This document shows positions 24,208 through 35,220 of a DNA stretch of 64,000 bases, one piece after another. The notes under the pieces are model-generated. The model saw only the letters and a list, made by a program, of their open reading frames with translations. It made no database searches and was not told the origin of the DNA. The stretch covers positions 8,692,881-8,756,880 of the forward strand of contig NC_089223.1 in NCBI RefSeq assembly GCF_963924675.1, read 5' to 3'. Position 1 is the first letter of the stretch, and every line of letters starts with the position of its first letter. The DNA is from Phocoena phocoena. Its lineage: Eukaryota > Chordata > Mammalia > Artiodactyla > Phocoenidae. The translations under genes were made by a program, and so were the position numbers.

Positions 24208-25100
24208 ATGAGAAGACAGAGAAATGCACAGCAGATGAAGGAGCAAGGTAAAAACCCACCAGACCAAACAAATGAAGAGGAAATAGGCAGTCTACATGAA
24301 AAAGAATTCAGAGTAATGATAGTAAAGATGATCCAAAATCTTGGAAGTAGAATGGAGAAAATACAAGAAACGTTTAACAAGGACCTAGAAGAACTAAAGA
24401 GCAAACAAACAATGATGAACAACAAAATAAATGAAATTAAAAATTCTCTAGAAGGAATCAGTAGCAGAATAACTGAGGCAGAAGAATGCATAAGTGACCT
24501 GGAAGATAAAATAGTGGAAATAACTATCGCACAGCAGAATAAAGAAAAAAGAATGAAAAGAATTAAGGACAGTCTCAGAGACCACTGGGAGAACATTAAA
24601 TGCACCAACATTTGAATTATAGGGGTCTCAGAAGGAGAACATAAAAAAAGGGAGTGAAAAAATATTTGAAGAGATTATAGTTGAAAATTTCCCTAAAATG
24701 GGAAAGGAAATAGTCAATCAAGTCCAAGAAGCACAGAGAGTCCCATACAGGATAAATCCAAGGAGATGCATGCCAGGACACATATTAATCAAACAATCAA
24801 ATATTAAATACAAAGAAAAAATATTAAAAGCAGCAAGGGAAAAACAACAAATAACATACAGGGGAATCCCCATAAGATTAACAGTTGATCTTTCAGCAGA
24901 AACTCTGTAAGCCAGAAGGAAGTGGCAAGACATATTTAAAGTGATGAAAGGGAAAAACATACAAAAAGATTACTCTACCCAGCAAGGATCTCATTCAGAT
25001 TTGACAGAGAAATTAAAACCTTTACAGAGAAGCAAAAGCTAAGAGAATTCAGCATTACAAAACCAGCTTTACAACAAATGCTAAAGGAACTTCTCTAGGG
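24208..25100 (+). pseudogene. LINE-1 ORF1 (RNA-binding chaperone), broken
   Basis: The first open part (24208-24615, 135 codons) is the N-terminal coiled-coil region, rich in E, K, N and Q heptads (about residues 28-110), ending at DHWENIKCTNI. A TGA at 24613-24615 interrupts it, consistent with CGA to TGA decay. A few codons further on comes a frameshift near 24645. The RRM/C-terminal part resumes in another frame at 24698-24910 with KAAREKQQITYRGIPIRL. It is cut again at 24908-24910 (TAA in place of an expected CAA codon). Sequence resembling the ORF1 end continues to about 25100. Three lesions, so no full protein. Confidence 0.9.
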
Positions 25101-25156
25101 AGGAAACACAAGAGAAGGAAAAGACCTATGATAACAAACCCAAAACAATTAAGAAA

Positions 25157-28100
25157 ATGGTAATAGGAACATACATATCAATAACTACCTTAAATGTAAA
25201 TGGATTAAATGCTCCAACCACAAGACATAGACTGACTGGACACAAAAACAAGACCTATATATATGCTGTCTACAGGAGACCGACTTCAGACCTAGGGGCA
25301 CATACAGACTGATAGTGAGGGCATATTCCATGCAAAGGGAAATCAAAAGAAAGCTGGATAGCAATTTTCACATCAGACAAAATAGACTTTAAAGACAATT
25401 ACAAGAGACAAGGAAGGACACTACCTAATGATCAACGGGTCAATCCAAGAAGAAGATATAACAATTGTAAATATTTATGCACCCAACATAGAAGCACCTC
25501 AATACATAAGGCAAATGCTAAGATCCATAAAGGGGAAATCAACAGTAACACAATAATAGTAGAGAACTTTAACACCCCAGTTTCACCAATGGACAGGTCA
25601 TCCAAAATGAAAATAAATAAGGAAACACAAGCTTTAAATGATACATTAAACAAGATGGACTTATTTGATATTTATAGGACATTCCATCCAGAAACAGCGG
25701 ATTACACTTTCTTCTCAAGTGCTTATGGAACATTCTCCAGGATAGATCATATCTTGGGTCACAAATCAAGCCTTGGTAAATTTAAGAAAATTGAAATCGT
25801 ATCAAGTATCTTTTCCTATCACAATTCTATGAGACTAGATATCAATTACAGGACAAAATCTGTAAAAAATACAAACACATGGGGGCTAAACAATACACTA
25901 CTAAATAACCAAGAGATCACTGAAGAAATCAAAGAGGAAATCAAAAAATACCTAGAAACAAATGACAATGAAAACAAGATGATCCAAAACCTATGGGTTG
26001 CAGCAAAAGCAGTTCTAAGAGGGAAATTTATAGCAATACAATCCTACCTTAAGAAACAAGAAATGTCTCAAATAAACAACCTAACCTTACACCTAAAGCA
26101 ATTAGAGAAAGAAGAACAAAAAAAAGCCAAAGTTAGCAGAAGGAAAGAAATCATAAAGGTCAGATCAGAACTAAATGAAAAAGAAATGAAGGAAACAATA
26201 GCAATAATCAATAAAACTAAAAGCTGGTTCTTTGAGAAGATAAACAAAATTGATAAACCATTAGCCAGACTCATCAAGAAAAAAAGGGAGAAGACTCAAA
26301 TCAATAGAAGTAGAAATGAAAAAGGAGAAGTAACAACTGACGCTGCAGAAATACAAAGGAACATGAGAGATTACTGCAAGCAACTATATGGCAATAAAAT
26401 GGCCAACCTGGAAAAAATGGACAAATTCTTAGAAAAGCACAACCTTCCGAGACTGAACCAGGAAGAAAAAGAATATATAAAGAGACCAATCACAAGCACT
26501 GAAATTGAAACTGTGATTAAAAATCTTCCAAAAAACATAAGCCCAGGACCAGATGGCTTTCCAGGCAAATTCTGTCAAACATTTAGAGAAGAGCTAACAC
26601 CCATCCTTCTCAAACTCTTCCAAAATATAGCAGAGGGAGGAACATTTCCAAACTCATTCTATGAGGCCACCATCACTCTGATACCAAAACCAGACAAAGA
26701 TATCACAAAAAAGAAAACAACAGGCAAATATCACTGATGAACATAGATGCAAAAATCCTCAACCTAGTACTAGCAAACAGGATCCAGTAGCACATTAAAA
26801 GGATCATACACCATGATCAAGTGGGGTTTATCCCAGGAATGCAAGGATTCTTCAATATACGCAAATCAATTAATATGATAAACCATACTAACAAATTGAA
26901 GGAGAGAAACCATATGATCATCTCAATAGATGCAGACAAAGCTTTCGACACAATTCAACAGCGATTTATGGTAAAAACCCTCCAGAAAGTAGTCATAGAG
27001 GGAACTTATCTCAATGTAATAAAGGCTATATATAACAAAGCCACAGCCAACATTGTTTTCAATGGTGAAAAACTGAAACCATTTCCACTAAGATCAGGAA
27101 CAAGACAAGGTTGTCCACTCTCACCACTATTATTCAACATAGTTTTGGAAGTTTTAGCCACAGCAATCAGAGAAGAAAAGGAAATAAAAGGAATCCAAAT
27201 CAGAAAAGAAGAAGTAAAGCTGTCACTGTTTGCAGGTGACATGATACTATACATAGAGAATCCTAAAGATGCTACCAGAAAACTACTAAAGCTAATCAAT
27301 GAATTTGGTAAAGTAGCAGGATACAAAATTAATGCACAGAAATCTCTGGCATGCCTATACAATAATGATGAAAAATCTGAAAGAGAAATTAAGGAAACAC
27401 TTCCCTTTACCATTGCAACAAAAGGAATAAAATACCTAGGAATAAACGTACCTAAGGAGTCAAAAGACCTGTATGCAGAAAACTATAAGACACTGATGAA
27501 AGAAATTAAAGATGATACAAACAGATGGAGAGATATACCATGTTCTTGGATTGGAAGAATCAACATTGTGAAAATGACTCTACTACCCAAAGCAATCTAC
27601 AGATTCAATGCAATCCCAATCAAACTACCAGTGGCATTTTTTGCAGAACTAGAACAAAAAATTTCACAATTTGTATCGAAACACAAAACACCCTGAATAG
27701 GCAAAGCAATCTTGAGAAAGAAAAACAGAGTTGGAGGAATCAGGCTCCTGGACTTCAGACTATACTACCAAGCTACAGTAATCAAGGCAGTATGGTACTG
27801 TCACAAAAACAGAAATATAGATCAATCAAACAGGATAGAAGGCCCAGAGATAAACCCACACACATATGGTCACCTTATCTTTGATAAAGGAGGCAAGAAT
27901 ATACAATGGAGAAAAGACAACCTCTTCAATAAGTGGTGCTGGAAAAACTGGACAGCCACATGTAAAGGAATGAAATTAGAACACTCCCTAACACCATACG
28001 CAAAAATAAACTCAAAATGGATTAAAGACGTAAATGTAAGGCCAGACACTATAAAACTCTTAGGGGAAAACATAGGCAGAACACTCCATGACATAAATGC

Positions 28101-28958
28101 AAGATCCTTTTTGACCCACCTCCTAGAGAAATGGAAATAAAAACAAAAATAAACCAATGGCACCTTATGAAACTTAAAAGCTTTTGCACAGCAAAGGAAA
28201 CCATAAAGGAGACAAAAAGACAGCCCTCAGAATGGGAGAAAATATTTGCAAAGGAAGTAACTGACAGACGATTAATCTCCAAAATATACAAGCAGCTCAT
28301 GTAGCTCAAAATCAAAAACACAAGTAACCCAATCCAAAAATGGGCAGAAGACCTAAATATACATTTCCCCAAAGAAGTTATACAGATTGCCAGCAAACAT
28401 ATGAAAGGATGCTCAACACCACTAATCATTAGGGAAATGCAAATGAAAACTGCAAGGAGGTATCACCTCACAGCAGTCAGAATGGCCATCATCAAAAAAT
28501 CTACAAGCAATAAATGCTGGAGAGGGTGTGGAGAAAAGGGAACCCTCTTGCATGGTTACATTTACATGTAACCATGTAAATGGTTACAGCCACTATGGAG
28601 AACAGTATGGAGTTTCCTTAAAAAACTACAAATAGAACTACCGTACGACCCAGCAATCCCACTACTGGGCATATATCCTGAGAAAACCATAATTCAAAAA
28701 GAGTCATGTAGCACAATGTTCATTGCAGCTCTATGTACAACAGCCAGGACATGGAAGCAACCTAAGTGTCCATCGACAGATGAATGGATAAAGAAGACGT
28801 GGCACATATATACAATGGAATATTACACAGCCATAAAAAGAAATGAAATTGAGTTACTTGTAGTGAGGTGGATAGACCTAGAGACTGTCATAAAGAGTGA
28901 AATAAGTCAGAAAGAGAAAAACAAATACTGTATGCTAACACATATATATGGAGTCTTA
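25157..28958 (+). pseudogene. LINE-1 ORF2 (endonuclease-reverse transcriptase), broken
   Basis: The start ATG is at 25157. The endonuclease N terminus is frameshifted within the first 150 codons. A long open segment 25589-26737 (382 codons) holds the endonuclease C terminus (SRIDHILGH), the linker with [19 protein letters not shown], and the start of the RT fingers (PGPDGFPGKF). A frameshift near 26725 and a TAG near 26790 follow. The RT palm lies at 26821-27696, with [22 protein letters not shown] and [12 protein letters not shown]. The active-site box is FAGD (about 27229-27240), not FADD. After a TGA at 27694 the C-terminal domain continues at 27712-28140 and 28716-29012. The usual stop at 28956-28958 is TTA, so the last frame reads through to 29012. 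Confidence 0.93.
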
Positions 28959-29719
28959 AAAAAAGGTCCTGAAGAACCTAGGGGCAGTAGAGGAATAAAG
29001 AGACAGACATAGTGAATGGACTTGAGGACATGGGAAATGGGAATGGTAAGCTGGGACGAAGTGAGAGAGTGTCATGGACATATATACACTTCCAAATGTA
29101 TAATAGATCGCTAGTGGGAAGCAGCACATAGCACAGGAAGATCAGCTCAGTGCTTTGTTTCCACCTAGAGGGTTGGGATAGCGAGGGTGGGAGGGAGACC
29201 CAAGAGCGAGAGATATAGGGATGTATGTATATGTATAGCTGATTCACTTTGTTATACAGCAGAAACTAACACATCAGTGTAAAGCAATTATACTCCAATA
29301 AAGATGTTAAAAAAGAATTCCACTGAGATGGGAAGCTTAGGAGAGACAAAAATGCAGCCCATGGGATTTTTCAGTTTGTATGACATAATTTTAAAAATCA
29401 TCATTGTCTTCAATGAAGTACTATCATGCTAAAATTATAATGACTTAAAGATGATGATATTCATGTCAACATAGATATGTCACCATCACTACAAATACTC
29501 TCTCAGCTTATTCCAGTCCCTACACCCTGTTAGTCTCCTCTCTACTCCAAACTGGTTCCTGGCAAATAAGAAATGTGGAGAAAGGGAGAGAGGAAGAGAG
29601 GTGGAAGAGATGGTGGGAGAGAAAGAGAGAGAAGGATGAAGGAATTTTGGAATGAATGAGAAGAGCTTTGATTTACAGGCAGTGTGTTTTAGAGGGGAAG
29701 TGAAATGAATTCTAAACTC

Positions 29720-29995
29720 TAAATTACTTCCTCCATGAAATGTTTCCTGATATCTTTCACTTGCTCCAGAAACAATTCTACTTTGTATCAATCCCCTTAA
29801 TTCTTATTGTACCCTTTAAATAATCTGCATCACTTGTATTATGGTTTTTAAAGCATCAGTTTTTCTTTTCTACCAGATTATCAAGTATTTCATATGAGGG
29901 ACTGGGCCTCATTTATCTTTATGATCTCTGTATGTTTAACACAATACCAGCTACATTGGACCTCATTAAATAATTTTTAGGCTAATGAATTAATT
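29720..29995 (+). mobile_element. L2 3' UTR fragment
   Basis: 'ttacttcctccatgaaatgt' with 'tttcctgatatctttcactt' and later 'gagggactgggcctcattta' follow the L2 3' end order. It is ancient and immobile. Confidence 0.6.
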
Positions 29996-30699
29996 CATAT
30001 AGTTTTTTTAGGAGCTTTGGAATCCTTTAGAAGTATTTAAAGAATAGTAGTTGGACATTAAGTATTCTTCATTGATTGTCATTATAGCAATAATCATAAT
30101 AATAAATATTCAGGCTTTTTGAGCTCTCTTTTAATTATGTTAGATTTAAAATTTAAATCTTTCACAGAAAATCTTGCTTTTCTCTCTTCTCTTTTTAATA
30201 TTGATATATAGCTGACACCAAAGGAAGGAAATACAAATAGATTTACAAAAGCTGATACTTACCAAGTAACTGTCCTCAGGGAATGTGAGTTATCAAGTCT
30301 GCAGCTTTGAACAGTTTGGAATCTACATGTAACAAAACAGGCCATATAAAGAGCTATTTTTAACCACCACCAACACCACCACTACCATCACCACTGACAA
30401 CAACAATCTCAAAACTAGAAGAAAAACATTTGTACCTCAGCAGCCAGGGCATTTATGCACTCACATTGACCAACCTGTATTTGTCCTGATCAGAGGTACA
30501 AAAATATATATCCACTATTTGTTAGATTGAAGTTGGAATTATAAACATTAAAAGATGCTATTTCTACACAAACAATTTTATTCCCTTTACAAATTATAAA
30601 TTGAGTTTGCCCACAATATCAAATACCAATTTTTAAAATAAAATGTGGTAGAACTTCTTTCTAATTGAGTTTATGAAGAAATCACATGAACAAAGGTAA

Positions 30700-30812
30700 A
30701 GAAGAAGAGGAAGAGGAAGAAGAAGAGGAAAAGGAAGAAGGAGAAGAAAGAAGCAGCAAAATGGGGAGGGGGAGGGGAATGGGATGGAGAAGGAAAAGGA
30801 GACAAGGAAAAG
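30700..30812 (+). repeat. Polypurine (GAA/GAG/GGA) tract
   Basis: About 110 bases that are almost purely purine on the + strand, with irregular GAAGAGGAA and GGGGAGGGGGAGG units. There are a few interruptions (one near 30752-30762). Long homopurine tracts can form triplex DNA and are prone to length change. Confidence 0.9.
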
Positions 30813-31084
30813 CAACTATAACCAATTTGTACACTGAATAAGGCAGTTTGGCTTTAGATAGCTTAGATGACCAAAGAAAAGTGAAGGAAGGTGAAAATAA
30901 AGAGAGAAAGGCACAATGAGCTTCTTTGTGCTGGACTTCTCAATACTCTTTCTGGACCCTAGTACCAAAAACAGGGGAAGAAGTGACTTCTGCTGATTTT
31001 GAGGATTGAATTTAATTTTATAGTAGTTTGGTAAGAAAATAAACATTGTGGGATCAGGTACTAGCAGAAGAATTATCATAAATT

Positions 31085-32765
31085 CAATCCTAAATTAATG
31101 AAATAGAATTGAGAGTACAGAAATAAACCCTTACATTTATGGTCAATTACTTTTCAACCAGTGTGCCCAGACAATTCATTAGGGGAAAGAATAGTCTTTT
31201 CAACAAATGAGACAACTGGATATCCACATGTAAAAGAATGATGCTGAAACCCTGCCTCACACCATATACAAAATTAACTGAAAAATGTGTCGTAGTGCTA
31301 AAACTATACAACTCTAAGAGGTAAATGTCAAAATAGATCTTTGCAACCTTGAGTTAGGCAATGGTGTCTTAGATATAACACCAAAAACACAAGTGACCAA
31401 AAAACAAAAGATAAATGGACTTTGTCAAAACTTAAAAATTTTGTGCTTCAAAGGAAACAATCAAGAAAGTGAAAAGCAACCCACAGAGTGGGAGAAAATA
31501 TTAGCAAGTCATGTATCTGATAAGGGACTGGTATCCAGAATGTATAAAAAAAACTTTTACATCTCAGTAATTAAAAAGACAATCCCACTGTCTTAGTCAG
31601 TTTGGGCTGCTATAACAAAGTACCACTTATAAACAACAGAAATTTATTTCTCAGAGTTCTGGAAGCTGCAAGTCTGACATCGGAGTGCCAGCGTGGTTGG
31701 GTTCTGGTTAGAGCTCTATTACAAGTTGCAGACAGCTGACTTCACACATCCTTACACAGAAGAAAGAGAGCAAGAGTCTGGAGTCTTTTGTAAGGTCACT
31801 GATCCCATCTATGAGATCTCTACCCTCATGACCAAATTGACTCCCCAAAGCCCTACCTCCTACTGCTATCACATTGTGGTTAGGATTTCAACATCTGAAT
31901 ATGGGGCAGGGGGCAGGTCACAAACATTCAGTGCATAACATCAATTTAAAAATGGAGAATAGATTTGAATAAATATTTCTCCAAAGAAGATAAACAGATG
32001 GACAATAAACACATGAAAATATGCTCAACATCGTTAGCCATGAGGGAAACACAAATCAAAACAAGAAGATACCACTTCATATCCACTAGGATGACTATAT
32101 TAAGAAAGACAGAAGATAATAAGTGTTGACAAGAACACAGAGGAATTAAAACCATCGTGCATGGCTGGTGGGATTTTAAAATGCTTCAGCCACTTTGGAA
32201 AACACTTTGGCGGTCCTCAAAATTTTAACCTAGAGTTTCTTTTCTATATGACTTAGCAATTCCATGGCTAGGTATATACTCAAGGTTAAAATTATATGTC
32301 CAAACACAAACTTGTAGACAGATGTTCATAGCAGCATTATTCCTAGTAGCCAAACAGTAGAAACAACCCAAATGTCTCTCAAGTGATGAATGGATAGATA
32401 AAATGTGGCATATCCATAAAATGGAATATTATTTAGCAAAAAAAGAATGAAGTACTATTATATGCTACAACATGGATAAACCTTAAAAACATTATGATAA
32501 GTGAAATAATCCAGCCACAAAGGCCACATATTGTACTATTAAAGTTATATGAAATGCAGAATAGGCCAATCTATAGAGATAGAAAGTAGATTAGGTTGGT
32601 AACAGCTGGGAGAAGGTGGAATGTAACATGCCTCATAACGGGTGCTGGGTTCCTTTTGGGGGAGATGAAAGTGCAACTCTGTTAATCTGTTAACCCTATT
32701 GTATACTTTAAAACAGTTAATTTTACGGTATGTCAATTATATCCCAATAAAGTTGTTATTAAAAA
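31085..32765 (+). mobile_element. LINE-1 3' half, interrupted by an LTR
   Basis: L1 ORF2 C-terminal sequence ('aataaacccttacatttatg', 'ggatatccacatgtaaaaga') at 31085-31588 resumes after the LTR insertion at 31941 ('tctccaaagaagataaacag', 'gatgaatggatagataaaat'). It ends in a 3' UTR with 'atatcccaataaagttgtta' near 32740-32760. The frames are decayed; 31393-31596 is a remnant open piece that runs into the LTR. It is an old L1M-type copy, older than the LTR. Confidence 0.85.
31589..31940 (-). mobile_element. MLT1-type LTR (ERVL-MaLR), solo
   Basis: The + strand reads the complement of a MaLR LTR. It starts 'tgtcttagtcagtttgggct' and 'gctataacaaagtaccactt', contains 'acaacagaaatttatttctc' with 'agagttctggaagctgcaag' and 'ctatgagatctctaccctca', and ends 'cattcagtgcataaca'. 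The TG...CA ends fit an LTR. No internal retroviral sequence is present, so it is a solo LTR left by recombination. It lies inside the L1 at 31085-32765. Its 5-base target duplication is no longer clear. Confidence 0.85.
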
Positions 32766-33489
32766 TAATAATTCAAATCAAGACATTTAGGATACTTCTC
32801 TGGTTATTGACTAGAGTCCAGTTTCTAGTTTAATAAGTCTATATGTAAAACAAATGAATTGAGTAGATGATTTCTCAGGTTGCCTCCGGAAGTATAATTT
32901 GAATTTTATAAGTTTATGATTTTATCCTGAAATCTGCTGGAAATCTGATTCAGTCGTGATCAGTATGTGCTCTTAATTGAAGTTCTCTCTCCCTCCCTCT
33001 CTTTGCCTCTCTCTATTTTGCGTTACATATTTTTGATTCATTGAGAGTAAGAAGATTCAAAATGGTGATATAAAAGAAGTCAAATTAACCTTTTATAACA
33101 TTTAAAGCTCAGTATTTTTTACAGAAATACAATTACACTTTAATAAAGTAGGTAGAGAAATTCAAATGAAAAACACAGAAGACTTGCTCAGAGAATCCAA
33201 CCTAGAGATTTGGTAAATTGCATCATTATTAAACTTGTATATATTTAAACCAAAAAAGCAAAAAAAAAAAAAAAACCGTCAGTTTACTTATGTGTTTATC
33301 CATGATCATTATTTGATTTGATCCCATGGCAGGAAATTTAATAAATAAACCTCATTACATAAGACCACTGTAGTGGTCAATTTAGCTTACAAAAAGCATT
33401 CCATCCAACATCATCAGTTGGAAATATGTTTTAGGCAATGGCAATTTCTTTTGACTAATGGATTGCAAACTGAAACTAAAATCAGTGCA
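32766..33489. other. Unique AT-rich sequence with an A run
   Basis: No gene or nameable repeat is seen. An A run lies at about 33258-33276. A CT-rich stretch lies at 32985-33015. Confidence 0.55.
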
Positions 33490-33930
33490 TTTACTGAATG
33501 TCTGTTACTGTGCTAGGGCTCAGAGGAAATACTAAGAAGTATAAAATCAATGGTTTTAACCTCAAGAAAGTTTCCAAGTTTCTCTGTGGTTCAGAAGATC
33601 CTTGTCAAACCCCTGCTAACCCTTCAAGATCTACACCCCTCCTCTCTCAAGTATTCTTTGTCCCTCACAGGCAGAGATGCCTGATTAGTATCATAGCTTT
33701 CATTAGTGTTTATCTTAAATATCTGTTTACATGTCTGCTTGCCTTTCCAGGTCTTGAGCTCCAGGGCAGTACCTTATTCATTCTTTCATTCACTCGTATG
33801 ATGAATATTTATCAAATACCTTTTACCATGCTAGGCATACAATGGTTAAAAAAAACCCAAAAAAGATGCAGTTCCCATTTCTATAGAACTTTCAGTCTAA
33901 TGGTACATAAAAGTAAACAGGTATTACTAA
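33490..33930 (+). mobile_element. L2 fragments
   Basis: 'actgaatgtctgttactgtg' with 'tgctagggctcagaggaaat', then 'acatgtctgcttgcctttcc' with 'aggtcttgagctccagggca', then 'tttctatagaactttcagtc' are L2-associated segments in the same orientation. The open frame at 33498-33935 spans them and has no recognisable domain. Confidence 0.5.
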
Positions 33931-33996
33931 TTTAGTAATTGCTTACACACGTACAAATAAAATGCAACTTTATTTTTTACAAAGCACCCCACTTTT

Positions 33997-34123
33997 GGGA
34001 ATTCCCTGGCGGTCCAGTGGTTAGGACTCTGGGCTTTCACTGCCGAGGGCCTGGGTTCAATCCCTGGGAGCTAAGATCCCGCAAGCCGTGCGGCACGGCC
34101 AACAATTCAGTTATAAAAAAAAA
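33997..34123 (+). mobile_element. CHRS-type short tRNA-derived SINE
   Basis: The head is 'gggaattccctggcggtcca' with 'gtggttaggactctgggctt', the B-box-like motif is 'gggttcaatccctggg', the body is 'aagccgtgcggcacggcc', and an A tail follows at 34115-34123. It belongs to the shorter cetartiodactyl tRNA-SINE group. It lies immediately upstream of a CHR-2 SINE whose duplication uses this element's A tail. Confidence 0.88.
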
Positions 34124-34128
34124 GAATC

Positions 34129-34341
34129 GGGCTTCCCTGGTGGTGCAGTGGTTGGGAGTCCGCCTGCCGATGCAGGGAACGCGGGTTCGTGCCCCGGTCC
34201 GGGAAGATCCCACATGCCGCGGAGCGGCTGGGCCCGTGAGCCATGGCCACTGAGCCTGCGCGTCCGGAGCCTGTGCTCCGCAACGGGAGAGGCCACAACA
34301 GTGAGAGGCCCACGTACCGCAAAAAAAAAAAAAAAAAAAAA
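34129..34341 (+). mobile_element. CHR-2-type SINE inserted at the tail of another SINE
   Basis: A full-length plus-strand CHR-2: head 'gggcttccctggtggtgcag', B box 'gcgggttcgtgccccgg', end 'gaggcccacgtaccgc', and a 21-base A tail. The flanks read 'aaaagaatc' on both sides (34120-34128 and about 34338-34346), so it inserted into the A tail of the CHRS element. It is the only plus-strand CHR-2 in the window and retains many CpGs, so it is young. Confidence 0.94.
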
Positions 34342-34346
34342 GAATC

Positions 34347-35220
34347 ATTACACGTGTATTCAATAAGTTAACATTAAAATCAAAGCAATTTTATATTTAC
34401 CATGCGTTTCATACTGTTAGTCCGTTTAAAGGTATATTTATTTTTTTAAAAAACCCACTTTAGAATATAATGATCTCTCCATCTCTTCCAGCATAAGTAA
34501 GCTCTTTGGCTTGTTTCAAGCTTTTTGGTGTAAGTTTTCAGTCTTTTAAATTTCCTTCTTCTCCCCGCTGCTCTAATTCCAGATAATTTCTAAGTAACCT
34601 TGCGGGAACCTTGTGGAAGCATATTGAATTATATGAATCCTCGCTGATGTTCTGTGAAGCGTGGAATCTTATCTAGCCCCTGACTGGTATCTGCTGGGAT
34701 GTGACCACTTCTGTGTGGCGTTTTGAGACATTGTGCTGGCACCTGCTCTGAAGTCAATGGTCCCAGTCATTTGCCTGCAGTGTTGAAATCCTGGAATATT
34801 TTCGCCATGACCCCCAAGCCTTTGTTGGCTTATTGGTCCTCTCATACTCTGTATCTTGGAGTATGTGGACACATATGCAGCACATAGAGATCTGGGATTT
34901 ATTTAGACTTACCTAGCTGGGAGCCTCCCTGCGGTAAAGTTATTGCTTCTGGGCTGAGCTGGATGTCAAGTCAAACAATGGGCTTCTCACAGAGGCTTGA
35001 GTCTTCTGCTGATATACACCAGGGGGAGCAGGCCATTATCTTTGATGTTCTTATATCTATCTAATTTCTTCAGAACTGGACCCTGAAAGCAGTTGTCATA
35101 TGTTCTTTTACCCTAAGCCCAAAATAACAAATGGAGTGCACTTAGAAAATATATCTTAGCTATAAGGTAGTATCTTAAGTATAATTCCAATTGCATAGGC
35201 ATTATGAACCAGTGTGGTAG
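34347..35220. other. Unassigned sequence
   Basis: No gene is seen. The GC-richer part 34550-35060 looks more complex than the surrounding AT-rich DNA and could be an old LTR or a decayed retrocopy, but I cannot match it to a family. The minus-strand frame 34669-34872 has no recognisable domain. Confidence 0.4.

Larger units (their letters stand above)
22889..29310 (+). mobile_element. Full-length LINE-1 with target-site duplications, inactivated
   Basis: A complete L1 structure: a 5' UTR of about 1.3 kb starting with a G run and a CAAGATGGC motif (22899-22907), ORF1 (24208 to about 25100), ORF2 (25157 to about 28958), a 3' UTR, and a CCAATAAAGATG end with a very short A tail. It is flanked by an imperfect duplication of about 17 bases ('tgaaaaattccattgag' at 22872-22888, 'aaaagaattccactgag' at 29311-29327; 15 of 17 match as read), which fixes both ends of a single insertion event. 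Stops and frameshifts in both ORFs make it inactive. Confidence 0.95.
29328..31084. other. Unique sequence with an L2 piece and two purine tracts
   Basis: No gene is seen. An L2 fragment (29720-29995) and the polypurine tract (30700-30812) are listed separately. A shorter GA-rich run lies at 29570-29640. A CCA/CAC-rich run lies at 30364-30402. Open frames 29489-29791 (-), 30633-30815 (-) and 30816-31079 (-) have low-complexity or unremarkable products and are not supported as genes. Confidence 0.55.

Noticed and set aside
24108..24611. 167-codon minus-strand frame rich in Leu/Ile/Ser with apparent membrane segments
   Set aside because: It is the antisense shadow of the L1 ORF1 coiled coil. 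Lys/Glu/Asn-rich codons read as Phe/Leu/Ile on the other strand.
30633..30815. Minus-strand Phe/Leu/Pro-rich frame resembling a membrane protein
   Set aside because: It is the translation of the complement of a polypurine tract.
34037..34366. Overlapping open frames on both strands with residues such as GTWASHCCGLSRCGAQAPDA
   Set aside because: They lie within the CHR-2 SINE. The same peptide patterns recur at 15.6, 16.6, 22.3, 37.7, 41.0, 59.5 and 62.8 kb, which is a repeat signature and not a gene family.
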